Part shown: positions 9,035-17,188 of the stretch, piece by piece
How positions within the stretch are numbered: the stretch's first letter is position 1
How the letters are laid out: every line of letters starts with the position of its first letter
Assembly (NCBI GenBank): GCA_963744345.1
Contig: CAVUTD010000016.1
Coordinates: 1 to 64,000, forward strand
Reading direction: 5' to 3'
DNA: 64,000 bases
From: DASTFP01 sp963744345
Lineage (GTDB): Bacteria; Verrucomicrobiota; Verrucomicrobiia; Chthoniobacterales; Terrimicrobiaceae
Made by a program: the position numbers and the translations under genes
Notes under the pieces: model-generated
The model's database searches: none
Seen by the model: only the letters and a program-made list of their open reading frames with translations
What the model was told of the DNA's origin: nothing

Positions 9035-9505
9035 GGCAGACAAACTTCGCGTTTCGGTTCATCCGTTGCCAGCCCCTCTGTTAAGCTTGTAGGGGAGGAG
9101 TTCTTTGTGCCTGGTTGGAGAACTCTTGCCAAGGTATAGCGCCGTCCCGCGCCTTAAGAGGCCTCTGTGAGAGTGGCCCTGATGCGGTGAAAATCGTAGC
9201 AGACTACTGCGAAGGAGCAGCAAAATCCCTTCGGGTTGCCTTTTTCTCGTTCGACTTCTGTTCGAGCGTGAGCGCGGCCGGACGCAAAGCCTGCGCGATG
9301 CGCGTTGAAGGGGCGCCAGGATGTGCAGGCAGTTGGTTTCATTAGGATCTTCGCGCTGCGTACAGGCTCGTTGGTGACGGTTAATCCGCGATCGACATCT
9401 TGCTCTGTGCGTTTCCTCTGAGCCGATTTCGCTTCTCCCGCATGTTTTGGCTTGCACAAAGCGAGATCACTCGCGTCCTTACTCCTCAGCGACTCATCAG
9501 AGCAC
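9035..9505. other. Intergenic before tRNA-Leu, no supported gene
   Basis: Overlapping open frames on both strands here are Arg/Ser-rich and lack start signals. I take them as noise. The region immediately before 9506 should contain the tRNA promoter but no clear boxes stand out. Confidence 0.4.
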
Positions 9506-9590
9506 GCCGGCGTGGCGAAATGGCAGACGCAAGGGACTTAAAATCCCTTATTCCGAGAGGGATGTGCGGGTTCGAGTCCCGCCGCCGGCA
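9506..9590 (+). tRNA. tRNA-Leu (UAA anticodon)
   Basis: An 85-base class II tRNA. The acceptor stem GCCGGCG (9506-9512) pairs with CGCCGGC (9583-9589), with A73 at 9590. The anticodon stem AGGGA/TCCCT encloses the loop CTTAAAA with anticodon TAA at 9539-9541. A long variable arm is present, and the T-arm is GCGGG-TTCGAGT-CCCGC. CCA is not encoded. A T6 run directly follows and may act in termination. Its 3' end is the left attachment site of the island described below. Confidence 0.97.
9566..9590 (+). repeat. Putative attL core: 3' end of tRNA-Leu
   Basis: The last 25 bases of the tRNA (T-arm plus acceptor 3' strand) recur at 33706-33729 with one base missing. The 3' half of a tRNA is a classic target of tyrosine integrases, and an integrase gene begins 52 bases downstream. 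Confidence 0.65.
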
Positions 9591-9641
9591 CTTTTTTATG
9601 TGCTTCTCGCGCAGCTAGTTGAACCGTAAATTCTACTAATC

Positions 9642-10941
9642 GTGTTGCCTTTTCGGGCAATATTCGGACAGTTTGCTCGCAATCCTTACGTTCTGTGCCT
9701 GAAAGAGAAGTCCGCCAAGTTCCCCATCAGCGTAAAGGCTGGGTCATCTTCCGTGAAAATCTACCGGGATCGGAAGCGTTCCGGCGACTATTTCCGGCTC
9801 GTTTTTTATCTCAGTGGGAAACGGCATCGCCTGAACTTTAACTCTCTCGATGCTGCGAAGAAAGAGGCAGCGGCGAAGGCGGCCCAGTTGGCTCGCGGCG
9901 ACTTAGACGCGGTTCAGCTCACCGGCAAGGACCGACTCACTTACGGGCGCGCTCTCGATGCGATCAAACCGCGGCGTCGCCCTTGACGCAGCGGCAACCG
10001 AATATGCGCAGGCGGCAAAGACGCTGGCAGGACACTCGCTTCTCGATGCGGCCAACTTCTTTATGCGCCATCATGCCAATGGGGTTGCTGGCCGGATGGT
10101 ATCGGACGCGATTGAGGACTTCCGGCAAGCCAAGAGGGGGCAGGGCGCAGTTCCGTCTACCTGAAGGAGATCCGGTATCGACTGGGAAGCTTCGCAAGAG
10201 CTTTCAATCTCGAGGTTCGCGAGCTTGTCGCGCAAGACGTTGCCGACTACCTCGAAGGACTCAAACTGCATCCCCGCGGCTTCAATAACCACTCGTCGAT
10301 GTTGCGGACATTCTTTCGGCTTCTGTCAGGCGAGGGGATGGCTTTCTAAGCATGCGGACTTCTCTCACGGATTGAACGACGATCAGGATCAGGGGCAGAT
10401 ATCGAGATCTTCACGCCAGAGGAGTTGCGAAGCTCTTCTTGCTGCAGCATCGCCACACGTTGCGACGTGCTTCGCCATCCAAGCGTTCGCCGGCGTCCGC
10501 ACTGCGGAACTCTTACGGCTTACATGGCATGACTTAGAACGGCGCCCTGGCTACATAGAGGTTACGGCCAAGCAGGCAAAGACTGCCGCTCGCCGACTGA
10601 TACCAATTTCGGAGAACTTGGCGGAATGGCTTCGTCTAGCGCCTCGTAATGGGGCTGAGCTGTTGTGGACTCGATCCTCGAACAGATACTTCGAAGGGCA
10701 GAAGCTGTCAGCATCGAGGGCAGGTATGGCTTGGAAGGCTAACGCGCTAAGGCACTCCTTCATTTCCTACCGGCTGGCAAAGACGAAAGACATCGCCGCC
10801 GTGGCGCTCGAGGCGGGCAACTCGGCTGCGGTTATTTTTCGCCATTATCGCGAGTTGGCGACCGAAGAGGAGGCTCTGGAGTGGTTTGGGATTGTGCCGA
10901 CAGCATCCAAAGCGGGCAACGTGGTGCGGCTGGCGTCGTGA
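9642..10941 (+). pseudogene. int: Tyrosine recombinase/integrase, frameshifted
   Basis: Site-specific integrase of the XerD/phage type that would recombine the element with the tRNA-Leu site. Three frames must be joined. Positions 9642-9972 give an N-terminal domain (KIYRDRKRSGDYFRLVFYL, a DNA-binding beta-sheet). Positions 9974-10155 and then about 10160-10350 give the SAM-like core-binding domain (VYLKEIRYRLGSFARAF, VADYLEGL). Positions 10420-10941 give the catalytic domain. The catalytic residues are Arg in FAGVRTAELLRLTW, Lys in TAKQAKTAARRLIPI, His-x-x-Arg in ALRHSFISYRLA and the Tyr in FRHYREL. The second His is replaced (usual AGHS reads AGNS). At least three indels break the gene, so the element is unlikely to excise on its own. 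It overlaps the next gene through GTGA. Confidence 0.8.
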
Positions 10942-11591
10942 GCGCGCCTAAAGGCTCGCCACAGGCGTTCCGGGAAGAGCTTGAAGGAACCGTGAGGATC
11001 GGAGACCGGGAGGTTGCGTTCACACGGTATTTCGATGCTGGAGGATGCGCCTGGGTGGAATACGGAGACGGCCCCGGGTACCTTTTTCATTACCCTCGTA
11101 AGTCGCTCCGATACCAATGGTCGGTCAGGTTCGACTATGGTGGCGCAGTGATCGCCAAGGCGCTCTCCCGGCGCAAGAACCGCTGGCAGGAGTTCTATTA
11201 TCAGGTCGAAGTGGTGAATAAACTCTTGGCGAACGATTCCGCGCAGAGGGTGGCAGGGGACTTGTCGTGCCATGTTATTGCGATTCGCCGGGCGGTCATC
11301 GCGGCAGTGCGGAATCTTGATTCCGAGCCGCTGCGCAAGCTCGCGGACGCGGTGGACGCGGTCAAATACGTGGCGACCCGGACGCAGGAAGACGAGCGGA
11401 TGCTGCTCGCGATCGTGAAAGCTGCGAAGGCACAAGGCGGGGTGCCATATCGCGCCGAGTTGCAGCCATATTTATTGGAGAAAGACAAGCAACTGACGCC
11501 ACAGGCGCTTGGTGAGCGGCTTGAGAGTTTGGGGTTCAGGTGGCTGCCCGGTGGCCATCCACGGAAGCAGCACCCGCGCCGACAGCGTTAG
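10938..11591 (+). CDS. Unknown protein coupled to the integrase
   Basis: I do not recognise this 217-residue protein. The GTG at 10938 overlaps the integrase stop (GTGA), so translation is probably coupled. An alternative start at 10881 would lie inside the integrase. The N-terminal third is rich in aromatic residues and Gly (FTRYFDAGGCAWVEYGDGPGYLFHYP), suggesting a small beta-domain. The middle is helical (EFYYQVEVVNKLLANDS), and the C-terminus (LTPQALGERLESLGFRWLPGGHPRKQHPRRQR) resembles a winged-helix followed by a basic tail, so DNA binding is plausible. Its position between integrase and replication genes fits a regulatory or replication-accessory role, but that is inference. Confidence 0.6.
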   Translation: MSAPKGSPQAFREELEGTVRIGDREVAFTRYFDAGGCAWVEYGDGPGYLFHYPRKSLRYQWSVRFDYGGAVIAKALSRRKNRWQEFYYQVEVVNKLLANDSAQRVAGDLSCHVIAIRRAVIAAVRNLDSEPLRKLADAVDAVKYVATRTQEDERMLLAIVKAAKAQGGVPYRAELQPYLLEKDKQLTPQALGERLESLGFRWLPGGHPRKQHPRRQR

Positions 11592-11841
11592 CAGGGTCAG
11601 TGCCAAGAAGGTTCGGCTCAGTTTAAAACTAACCCGTCCTGTGGTTCAAGGTTCCCAGTTTCAACGGAGAACTTGCGCATTACATCGCCAGAGCGCTAAG
11701 GCTGACCCACGACGCTGCCAAACGTTCCTCGAATCAATGCCGACGCCTGAAGCTTTGCTGCCGGCGTCATGTCGCACTGCTCGAAACTAAGCTTTTGCGC
11801 CCCTCATCGCGCAATCGGTATCAACTCGGCGAAGAGTGACA
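11592..11841. other. Intergenic inside the island
   Basis: About 250 bases without a supported gene. A promoter for the downstream replication module would be expected here, but I see no clear boxes. Confidence 0.35.
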
Positions 11842-12126
11842 ATGAATACAACCGACAGACGAGCGACTCTCCTTAAGGAGTTTGCCGAAACGAACGAGCA
11901 GCTCCGGTTGCTTAAGGTCAAGGCATCAAAACTGCACGCTGAATTGATCGCGTTGAAAGGTGTCAACAAGAAGATCGTTCCGCCAGAATCTCAACTCTCT
12001 AATGCTAATAGTGTCGTCAATTCTAAGTTAGACGCAGCGCAGCAAACGCTGGCGGCGTTGCGTCAAAGAAACGCGGGGCAGGTTTCAAAAGCTGCCCCGC
12101 GCTCAAACCTCCAGAAAGGTCTATGA
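11842..12126 (+). CDS. Small coiled-coil protein, unknown
   Basis: A 94-residue acidic/basic helical protein. Residues about 5-40 (LLKEFAETNEQLRLLKVKASKLHAEL) form a good coiled coil. A Pro/Ser-rich linker follows, then a second helix (KLDAAQQTLAALRQRNAGQ). The stop TGA overlaps the start of the primase-helicase (ATGA at 12123-12126), so the two are translationally coupled and probably act together, for instance as an accessory or loading factor (inference). A GTG at 11836 is an alternative start two codons upstream. I do not recognise a family. Confidence 0.6.
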   Translation: MNTTDRRATLLKEFAETNEQLRLLKVKASKLHAELIALKGVNKKIVPPESQLSNANSVVNSKLDAAQQTLAALRQRNAGQVSKAAPRSNLQKGL

Positions 12127-13988
12127 CAATGGATAGCGTAGATTCCGATTCCGGTGACGTCAATTCTCAGGACGCAGCAAGACTCTATCTCCGCGAGCGT
12201 GGCGTGTTCGAGAAGACGTTTTTCGAACACGGTGGCGAGATTGATTCCCCTCTCTCTCCTTCGAAGATCTCGCAGCGGCTCGCTCGGAACTACGACCATG
12301 TTTGCCGCAGCGATTTCTGGGGCGGAGTAAAAGCCGTCCTTTGGTTCAAGGTCTGTAATTTTAATGGCGAGCTTGTCCACTATCTCGCGCGCCCGCTACC
12401 GTCCTACGGGAAAGCAAAGTTTGTCGCGCCAATCGGTAGCGACTCGATGCCATGGATTCCACAAGAGACTCTCGGTATCGCGAAAAACATCGACAAGCCT
12501 CTAGTGGTTAGTGAAGGCCCCATTAAGGCAATGGCGCTTCTCCAAGCGGGAGCGTTCCCCATCAGCCTGGTCGGAGTCTGGGGCGTCACCGCATCAAGGA
12601 AAAAGACGGAGCCAAGTCAGAGCCCGTCGCCGATCGATTCTAATGATAATAATGATGATGATGCTCATGATGATGGCGATCTCCATCATGACGACCCCGA
12701 AACTTCTGACCTCAACACCGTCCTGAAGCTCCACCCCGAGATTGCCCGCTTCGCTCTCGAGTATCGGCAGATTCTCTTTTGCCTCGATGCCGACCATCTC
12801 AAGAATCGCAACGTGCGCCAGGCCGAGATTCGCGCCTTCATGCTTTTCTACGCTGCCGGCGCCGATGTCTATCAGCTGACTACATGGCCGCTGGAAGAAG
12901 CCAAGGGCATTGACGACCATTTAGTGCGCAGGGCCGCGAGCGACGCTGAGAAGCAGAAGCAGGCCTTTGCCGAGCTTTGCAATAACAAGAAGGTTCTCCC
13001 TTTCATTAAGACGCTCGACCGTCGAGATATCGACCTGGTCAGAAAAGAATTGCACCGCACGCAGGACGATCCAGCTAAGTTCAAGGAACTTACGAAGGCG
13101 CTCGCCAAGCAACTCAATATCGCGATCGCTGGTTTAATACTGTTCCGCGGCGGTCCTCAGCAAGGCGACAAGCAATATCCCAGCGGCGCTAAGGCCGTCG
13201 ATATCCCCCCGACGGCTGAACCATGGGGCGAGCCAGTCGTTGCCGCAGAAGTGCTCGACGAAATCTCAGCGACGATTCGACGCTTTGTCTGGATGAAGGC
13301 TTCGTATTATCGGGCGGTGGCGTTATGGATCGTTCTTAGCTACCTCCACGATGTAATCGATATCCTCCCGATTCTCCTTGTCACTTCTCCCGTAGAAGAC
13401 TGCGGCAAGTCGACATTGCTAAAACTCGTCTTGTATCTTTCCAATCGTCCGATTCCGACAAGCAATATCAGTGCCGCATCTATCTATCGCGTGATCGGCG
13501 ATAATCATCCGACCCTCATTTTGGACGAAGCCGATGCTTATATGCAAGAAGACGAAACAATGCGCGGTGTAATCAACTCCGGTCACGAGCGGGAACTTGC
13601 TTTCGTAATTCGCGTGATAAACGACGCGGGCGACGTAGGCCAATTCACGACGTGGTGTCCAAGGGCGATTGCTCGGATCGGGCAGCCGAAACCCACGATC
13701 TTAAGCCGGTCCATTCCGATTCGGCTCGAACGCAAGCCGAAAGAGATTAAGACCGAGAAGCTCAAGAGCGGCCACAAGCTCGAATTCGAAGATTTACGCC
13801 GCAAGATTTCTCGTCTTGCCAACGATATCCGTAGCAGCGTTCAACTCTTCAAATCGACGGCTGACTGGCTCAATACTCGTGCTGGCGATAATTGGGAGCC
13901 ACTTTTCGCCATCGCTACTGCCGCCGGCTTCAAACTCGAACTTCTGGTCCTTAAGTTCTTCACGGCGTTTGGCGAAAATGTCGCCTAA
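12123..13988 (+). CDS. Toprim-like (DUF3854)/DUF3631 primase-helicase, C-terminus replaced by an inversion
   Basis: A 621-residue replication protein. Residues about 15-130 resemble a DUF3854 lead-in (LVHYLARPLPSYGKAKFVAP). A Toprim-like fold follows with KPLVVSEGPIKAMALLQAG (catalytic Glu) and ILFCLDADH (Asp pair). An acidic Asp/His linker interrupts that domain. A P-loop ATPase of DUF3631 type follows: Walker A SPVEDCGKST, Walker B TLILDEAD, and INSGHERE, then RSIPIRLERKPKE. The family pattern continues to NWEPLFAIATAAG (about 13929) and then stops abruptly; the last 20 residues are antisense sequence. The expected continuation is present on the minus strand at 13929-14084. The gene may therefore be a truncated relic, although the ATPase domain is complete. 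It is coupled to the preceding coiled-coil gene by ATGA. Confidence 0.75.
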   Translation: MTMDSVDSDSGDVNSQDAARLYLRERGVFEKTFFEHGGEIDSPLSPSKISQRLARNYDHVCRSDFWGGVKAVLWFKVCNFNGELVHYLARPLPSYGKAKFVAPIGSDSMPWIPQETLGIAKNIDKPLVVSEGPIKAMALLQAGAFPISLVGVWGVTASRKKTEPSQSPSPIDSNDNNDDDAHDDGDLHHDDPETSDLNTVLKLHPEIARFALEYRQILFCLDADHLKNRNVRQAEIRAFMLFYAAGADVYQLTTWPLEEAKGIDDHLVRRAASDAEKQKQAFAELCNNKKVLPFIKTLDRRDIDLVRKELHRTQDDPAKFKELTKALAKQLNIAIAGLILFRGGPQQGDKQYPSGAKAVDIPPTAEPWGEPVVAAEVLDEISATIRRFVWMKASYYRAVALWIVLSYLHDVIDILPILLVTSPVEDCGKSTLLKLVLYLSNRPIPTSNISAASIYRVIGDNHPTLILDEADAYMQEDETMRGVINSGHERELAFVIRVINDAGDVGQFTTWCPRAIARIGQPKPTILSRSIPIRLERKPKEIKTEKLKSGHKLEFEDLRRKISRLANDIRSSVQLFKSTADWLNTRAGDNWEPLFAIATAAGFKLELLVLKFFTAFGENVA

Positions 13989-14084
13989 GCGTTCAAGCAA
14001 GTAGTGGCCGAAGCTCTTGCTATCCTGAGCGGCCTTGCGGCTCATCGTGAGCGCCGCTGCTTCTGTCGCCTTTAGCCATTCGCT
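13929..14084 (-). other. Inverted segment carrying the DUF3631 C-terminus
   Basis: Read on the minus strand from 14084 to 13929, this gives SEWLKATEAAALTMSRKAAQ, then SFGHYLLERLGDIFAKR. This matches the family continuation after an AIATAAG motif (W----A--A---S, then S-G--LL--L--IF). GCCGGC at 13923-13928 and GCCGGT at 14085-14090 flank the segment. Inverting it in silico joins ATAAG to SEWLKAT in frame. Seen in sequence: the frame and the flanking GCCGG. Inference: an inversion event after the gene was formed. Confidence 0.65.
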
Positions 14085-14177
14085 GCCGGTCGATGTCTCA
14101 CGGACCGTGTGATAAGCGCATAGAGCCTCGACCCCGCCCTCGCATTGTGGGATGCGAAAGCTGAAGCGCGGCAGCAT
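14085..14177 (-). pseudogene. Terminase large subunit fragment
   Basis: The minus-strand reading MLPRFSFRIPQCEGG and then VEALCAYHTVRETSTG closely matches the intact stretch at about 30643-30734 of the terminase large subunit (ILPRFSFRVPECERG, LEALCVYHTVRETSTG), at both protein and DNA level. It is about 31 residues long, with no start or end of its own. It is either a duplicated piece of the terminase in this island or the remnant of a second related phage. Confidence 0.75.
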
Positions 14178-14189
14178 CTTGGCGTCAGC

Positions 14190-14310
14190 GTCGTGCTGGT
14201 TCCCGCCGAGGGGCTTAATGACAGCACCATTCTCACAGAGATTGCCTTTTAGTATGGCTACGCCCGATAGCGGGTTGAAAGGCTTATCGACCGTCGCGAT
14301 CACATCATGG
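14190..14310 (-). pseudogene. IlvD/Edd dehydratase-like fragment
   Basis: The minus-strand reading HDVIATVDKPFNPLSG, then VAILKGNLCENGAVIKP, resembles a short internal segment of dihydroxy-acid/sugar-acid dehydratases (the conserved GNL-x-x-x-GAVIK motif). Only about 40 residues are present, fused in frame to the terminase fragment. The assignment rests on one motif and is tentative. Confidence 0.4.
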
Positions 14311-14339
14311 TTACTTCAACGGTGTCATAGTTTTCTTTT

Positions 14340-14630
14340 ATGGTTTTCCTGTTCACGCTCTCGTCCTGGTGGATTCAAATGGCTTATGCGATGAGGCGCT
14401 GTGATACCATCGACAAGGCAGAGGCGATCCTGCTTCGTGCCCAAGAGATCCATCCGAAAAATGTAATTACTCTGCTGAACCTTGCCAGCTATGCCAGCCT
14501 TACCGGCAGGGTGGAAGAGGCAAAGTCCCGTCTTCGCCACGCCATCGATCTCAACAAGGGCGCCCGGCGACTCGCTCTGGACGTTGAGGACCTGTGGCCG
14601 CTGTGGGATTGGATCAGCAGTCTGGATTAG
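14340..14630 (+). pseudogene. Tetratricopeptide-repeat protein, C-terminal remnant
   Basis: Ninety-six residues with two helical repeats: AEAILLRAQEIHPKNVITLL, NLASYASLTGRVEEAKSRLRHAI, and the ending LALDVEDLWPLWDWISSLD. This is the tail of a TPR protein of a type I associate with Verrucomicrobiota. The N-terminal residues (MVFLFTLSSW) do not fit a TPR start and a normal protein would begin earlier, so this is probably truncated at the rearrangement point near 14330. It converges with the glycosyltransferase gene. Confidence 0.55.
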
Positions 14631-14693
14631 ATCTCGTCGTTTCCTTCCGGGATGGTCCTTACGATGCGGCGAGGACAAGTCGCTTGATCTGCG

Positions 14694-15860
14694 CTACCTG
14701 ATCAGTGCCTCGTAGGCGTCGATAGTCTGTTTCGCAACGTTGTCCCAGGTGAAGCGTTGTTCGACCTCTCGGCGTCCATTCTCTCCCATTTTCCGCGCGT
14801 GCTCGAAGTCGGCCAGGATGTGACCGATTCCCCACGCAACGGAGTCGGGATTGGGATTGATCGAGAACCCTGTGCGGTCGTGCTTCACGAACTCGCCCGG
14901 CCCGCCGATCATGGTCGCAACCACTGGTTTGTGAGCCGACCACGCTTCCAGGATAACGATCCCGAATGGCTCGTTGCGACTGGGCACGCAGACGGCATCG
15001 CAGGATTTAAAAAGACCGCGCAGCTGCTCGCGGGGAATCTTGCCCAGCCAGCGGGTGTTGTGTTCAAGCCCGCGGGTTTTGGTGGCGGCCTCCAGGTCCC
15101 AGCGCATCTCCCCATCGCCCGCGAAAAGAAACATCGCCGTGGGCACGTGTCTAAGCACGTAAGGGATTGCATCCACCAGGACATCGACTCCTTTCTGGTA
15201 AACGACGCGCCCCGCGAAGAGTATCATGGGCGCCATAGGGTGGATCCCGACCGACGTCTTGATCGCACCGAGATCGCAGGAAAAATCGAAGGTTTCGGGC
15301 CGGATGCCATTGTAAATGACTGTGCACTTATCCAGGGGTGCTCCATAGAGCCAGACGACCTCGTTTCGCAGCGCCTTGCTGACGCAGATGACGCGTTCGG
15401 CGTCGAAGATGCCTTGCCATTCACAGTGCCGGACAGCCTCGCTCCGGCCGGGATACAGATTGTTGCCGCAACGCCCATATTCAGTGGAATGCATGGTCAG
15501 CACGCGTTTGGCGGCGCATCTGTGCTTGAGGAGCGAGAGCACATCGGAGGTAAGCCAGTCGTGCGCGTGGACGATGTCAAACTCGCCGGCCAGCGTGCGT
15601 GTGGCGAAGAAGCGGTCTTCAAACGAGCGGCACATATTCCTGGTCTCGCGCATGAAGTCGGCGTCGTGTTCGAACGAGCAGCGGTGGAGGAACACGCCGT
15701 CGCGCCGTTCATATCGCTCCTGTCCCCCGGCCTGGCGCGTGAAGAGGTGGACTTCGTGGCCCGGATCCGTCAGGACGCGGGCCAATTCCGAAACATGGAC
15801 GCCCGCGCCACCCACGTGAACTGAATCGAGCGACTCCCAGGCAAATAGCGCGATGCGCAC
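14694..15860 (-). CDS. Glycosyltransferase family 4 (glycogen synthase-like GT-B)
   Basis: Cytoplasmic retaining GT-B glycosyltransferase, 388 residues, intact. The N-terminal Rossmann half starts MRIALFAWESLDS with the acceptor loop HVGGAGVHVSELARVL. It contains FDIVHAHDWLTSDV and TMHSTEYGR, as in archaeal/bacterial glycogen synthase-like proteins. The C-terminal nucleotide-sugar half starts ILFAGRVVYQKGVDVLVDA and has the E-x7-E motif in PSRNEPFGIVILEAW, followed by VATMIGGPGEFV. It most likely uses ADP- or UDP-glucose to build an alpha-glucan, which would fit the glgC gene at 54.6 kb, but other acceptors are possible. It is one of the few intact genes in the island. Confidence 0.85.
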   Translation of the reverse strand: MRIALFAWESLDSVHVGGAGVHVSELARVLTDPGHEVHLFTRQAGGQERYERRDGVFLHRCSFEHDADFMRETRNMCRSFEDRFFATRTLAGEFDIVHAHDWLTSDVLSLLKHRCAAKRVLTMHSTEYGRCGNNLYPGRSEAVRHCEWQGIFDAERVICVSKALRNEVVWLYGAPLDKCTVIYNGIRPETFDFSCDLGAIKTSVGIHPMAPMILFAGRVVYQKGVDVLVDAIPYVLRHVPTAMFLFAGDGEMRWDLEAATKTRGLEHNTRWLGKIPREQLRGLFKSCDAVCVPSRNEPFGIVILEAWSAHKPVVATMIGGPGEFVKHDRTGFSINPNPDSVAWGIGHILADFEHARKMGENGRREVEQRFTWDNVAKQTIDAYEALIR

Positions 15861-17188
15861 GGATCGTAGCCTCCTTGGCGTGGCTGAAACTTAATGAAAG
15901 ATAGGGAGGCTCGCCGGGAAATCAATGAGCCGGAGTTGAATGAAAGTCCTCTCCGCGTAGCGGCAGGTTCGGCCAAGCGAGATTGTCCTGTTCCTGCTCT
16001 CAGAAGGATCCTCCATCAATCGCAACGGAATGGTGGTCCGAAAAATGTGATGGAGCGGGCCGGTCTCGAACGGATAGCCAATCCGCAATGTATGTAGGCG
16101 GCGCTCCGGTCGGGTCCCGGTCTTCCGGTTAGTTCATCCCTTTAACCGGCGATTTCGCTCGCGACGCGAGCGGGGAGTTTGCTGGAGAATTGCCGCTTTC
16201 AACTTCGATGCCCGTAGCTCTGGACTTTTGGCCTTCGCCCTGCGTGGTCGTGCGTTCTTTGAACCCTTGCCGCAAAAACCCCGGGAACGTGATCATTAGC
16301 GGCGCGCTGATCAAAATCGGTCCTACGTGATCCTGGGGCGCGGGTTGACGCGTCCTTGGGGCGATTCGCTTCGATTTTCGTCGATTCGACGATTTTTCCG
16401 CCATGCGGAATTTTCGTCTTCTGATCGCTCCTCGAGACCTTTCCAAGCGCTCGACCGTTCGAGTCGCTATTACGTTGAGGAGCTTATGAGCCAAAACTCA
16501 AGCCAGGCGTTATGTAAGGGCTGCCGACATGCTAAGCCTTAGAGAATCGCACGCAGGCGACTTCCTTGCTCTTCACGTCTGTTTAAGGTGTTTGATGATA
16601 TTTATGATCTGCGTTCGTCTTGGGCTAACCAGCCAAACTTCGAGGGCATGTACAAACGCCGCTCAGGCGAGCCACCCATAAGGCGTTCTTCAACGAGGTG
16701 TCTGCCTCGACTGCCATTTTTCGAAGTCGTCAGATCTACGGAGATGACACTTGGGTGTCCTTTCTTAAAAGGCCGGCCGAAAGTCCTCTTCAAGTAGCTT
16801 CGAGTTCGCAACGCGGTGGATCGAGAAGCAGCCGCAACCGCATAAGAAGATTTAGAACTCGAGCGATTTTCCGGTGTTATGCTATACCGCATTCTAAAGC
16901 GGTTTACTGTGGCGTTGAATGACGCTCAAGAGGGCCGGAAACCGTGAGCAGGCGCGAGCGTATTTCGCTACCTTAAGACAGGCCAACATCGCCACTGGTT
17001 CATACGCGTCCCTTCAAGTTGGACTAGATTGTCTGAAGTCCAGAAAGCGGACTGAATCCGGATCCTTGTTGTAGGGTTATCGATAAAACCCCCGATTAGA
17101 CTCATCCAGAACTCCCCCGTTCAGGGCGAGCCATAATCCTCCTAAATTAAGCGGAAGGATCGTTAATCCGCGTCCTTCTGGCGAAATT
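15861..17188. other. Long region without a supported gene
   Basis: About 1.3 kb. Open frames at 16129-16494 (minus), 16588-16797 and 16698-16922 (plus) are Arg/Ser-rich, overlap on opposite strands and lack ribosome-binding sites. A small inverted repeat, CCGGTTA with TAACCGG, occurs near 16125-16148 and might be a weak terminator-like hairpin. I see no RNA gene or coherent remnant. Confidence 0.35.

Noticed and set aside
9059..9457. 132-residue minus-strand frame before tRNA-Leu
   Set aside because: Composition is Arg/Ser-rich, with no ribosome-binding site and overlapping frames on the other strand.
13929..14084. Phase-variable invertible switch
   Set aside because: The flanking inverted sequences are only about 5-6 bases and no dedicated invertase is nearby, so a single past inversion is more likely than a switch.
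14757..15824. 355-residue plus-strand frame opposite the glycosyltransferase
   Set aside because: The minus-strand gene has all GT4 motifs; this is its antisense shadow.
16129..16494. 121-residue minus-strand frame
   Set aside because: Basic low-complexity composition and no start signal or recognisable family.
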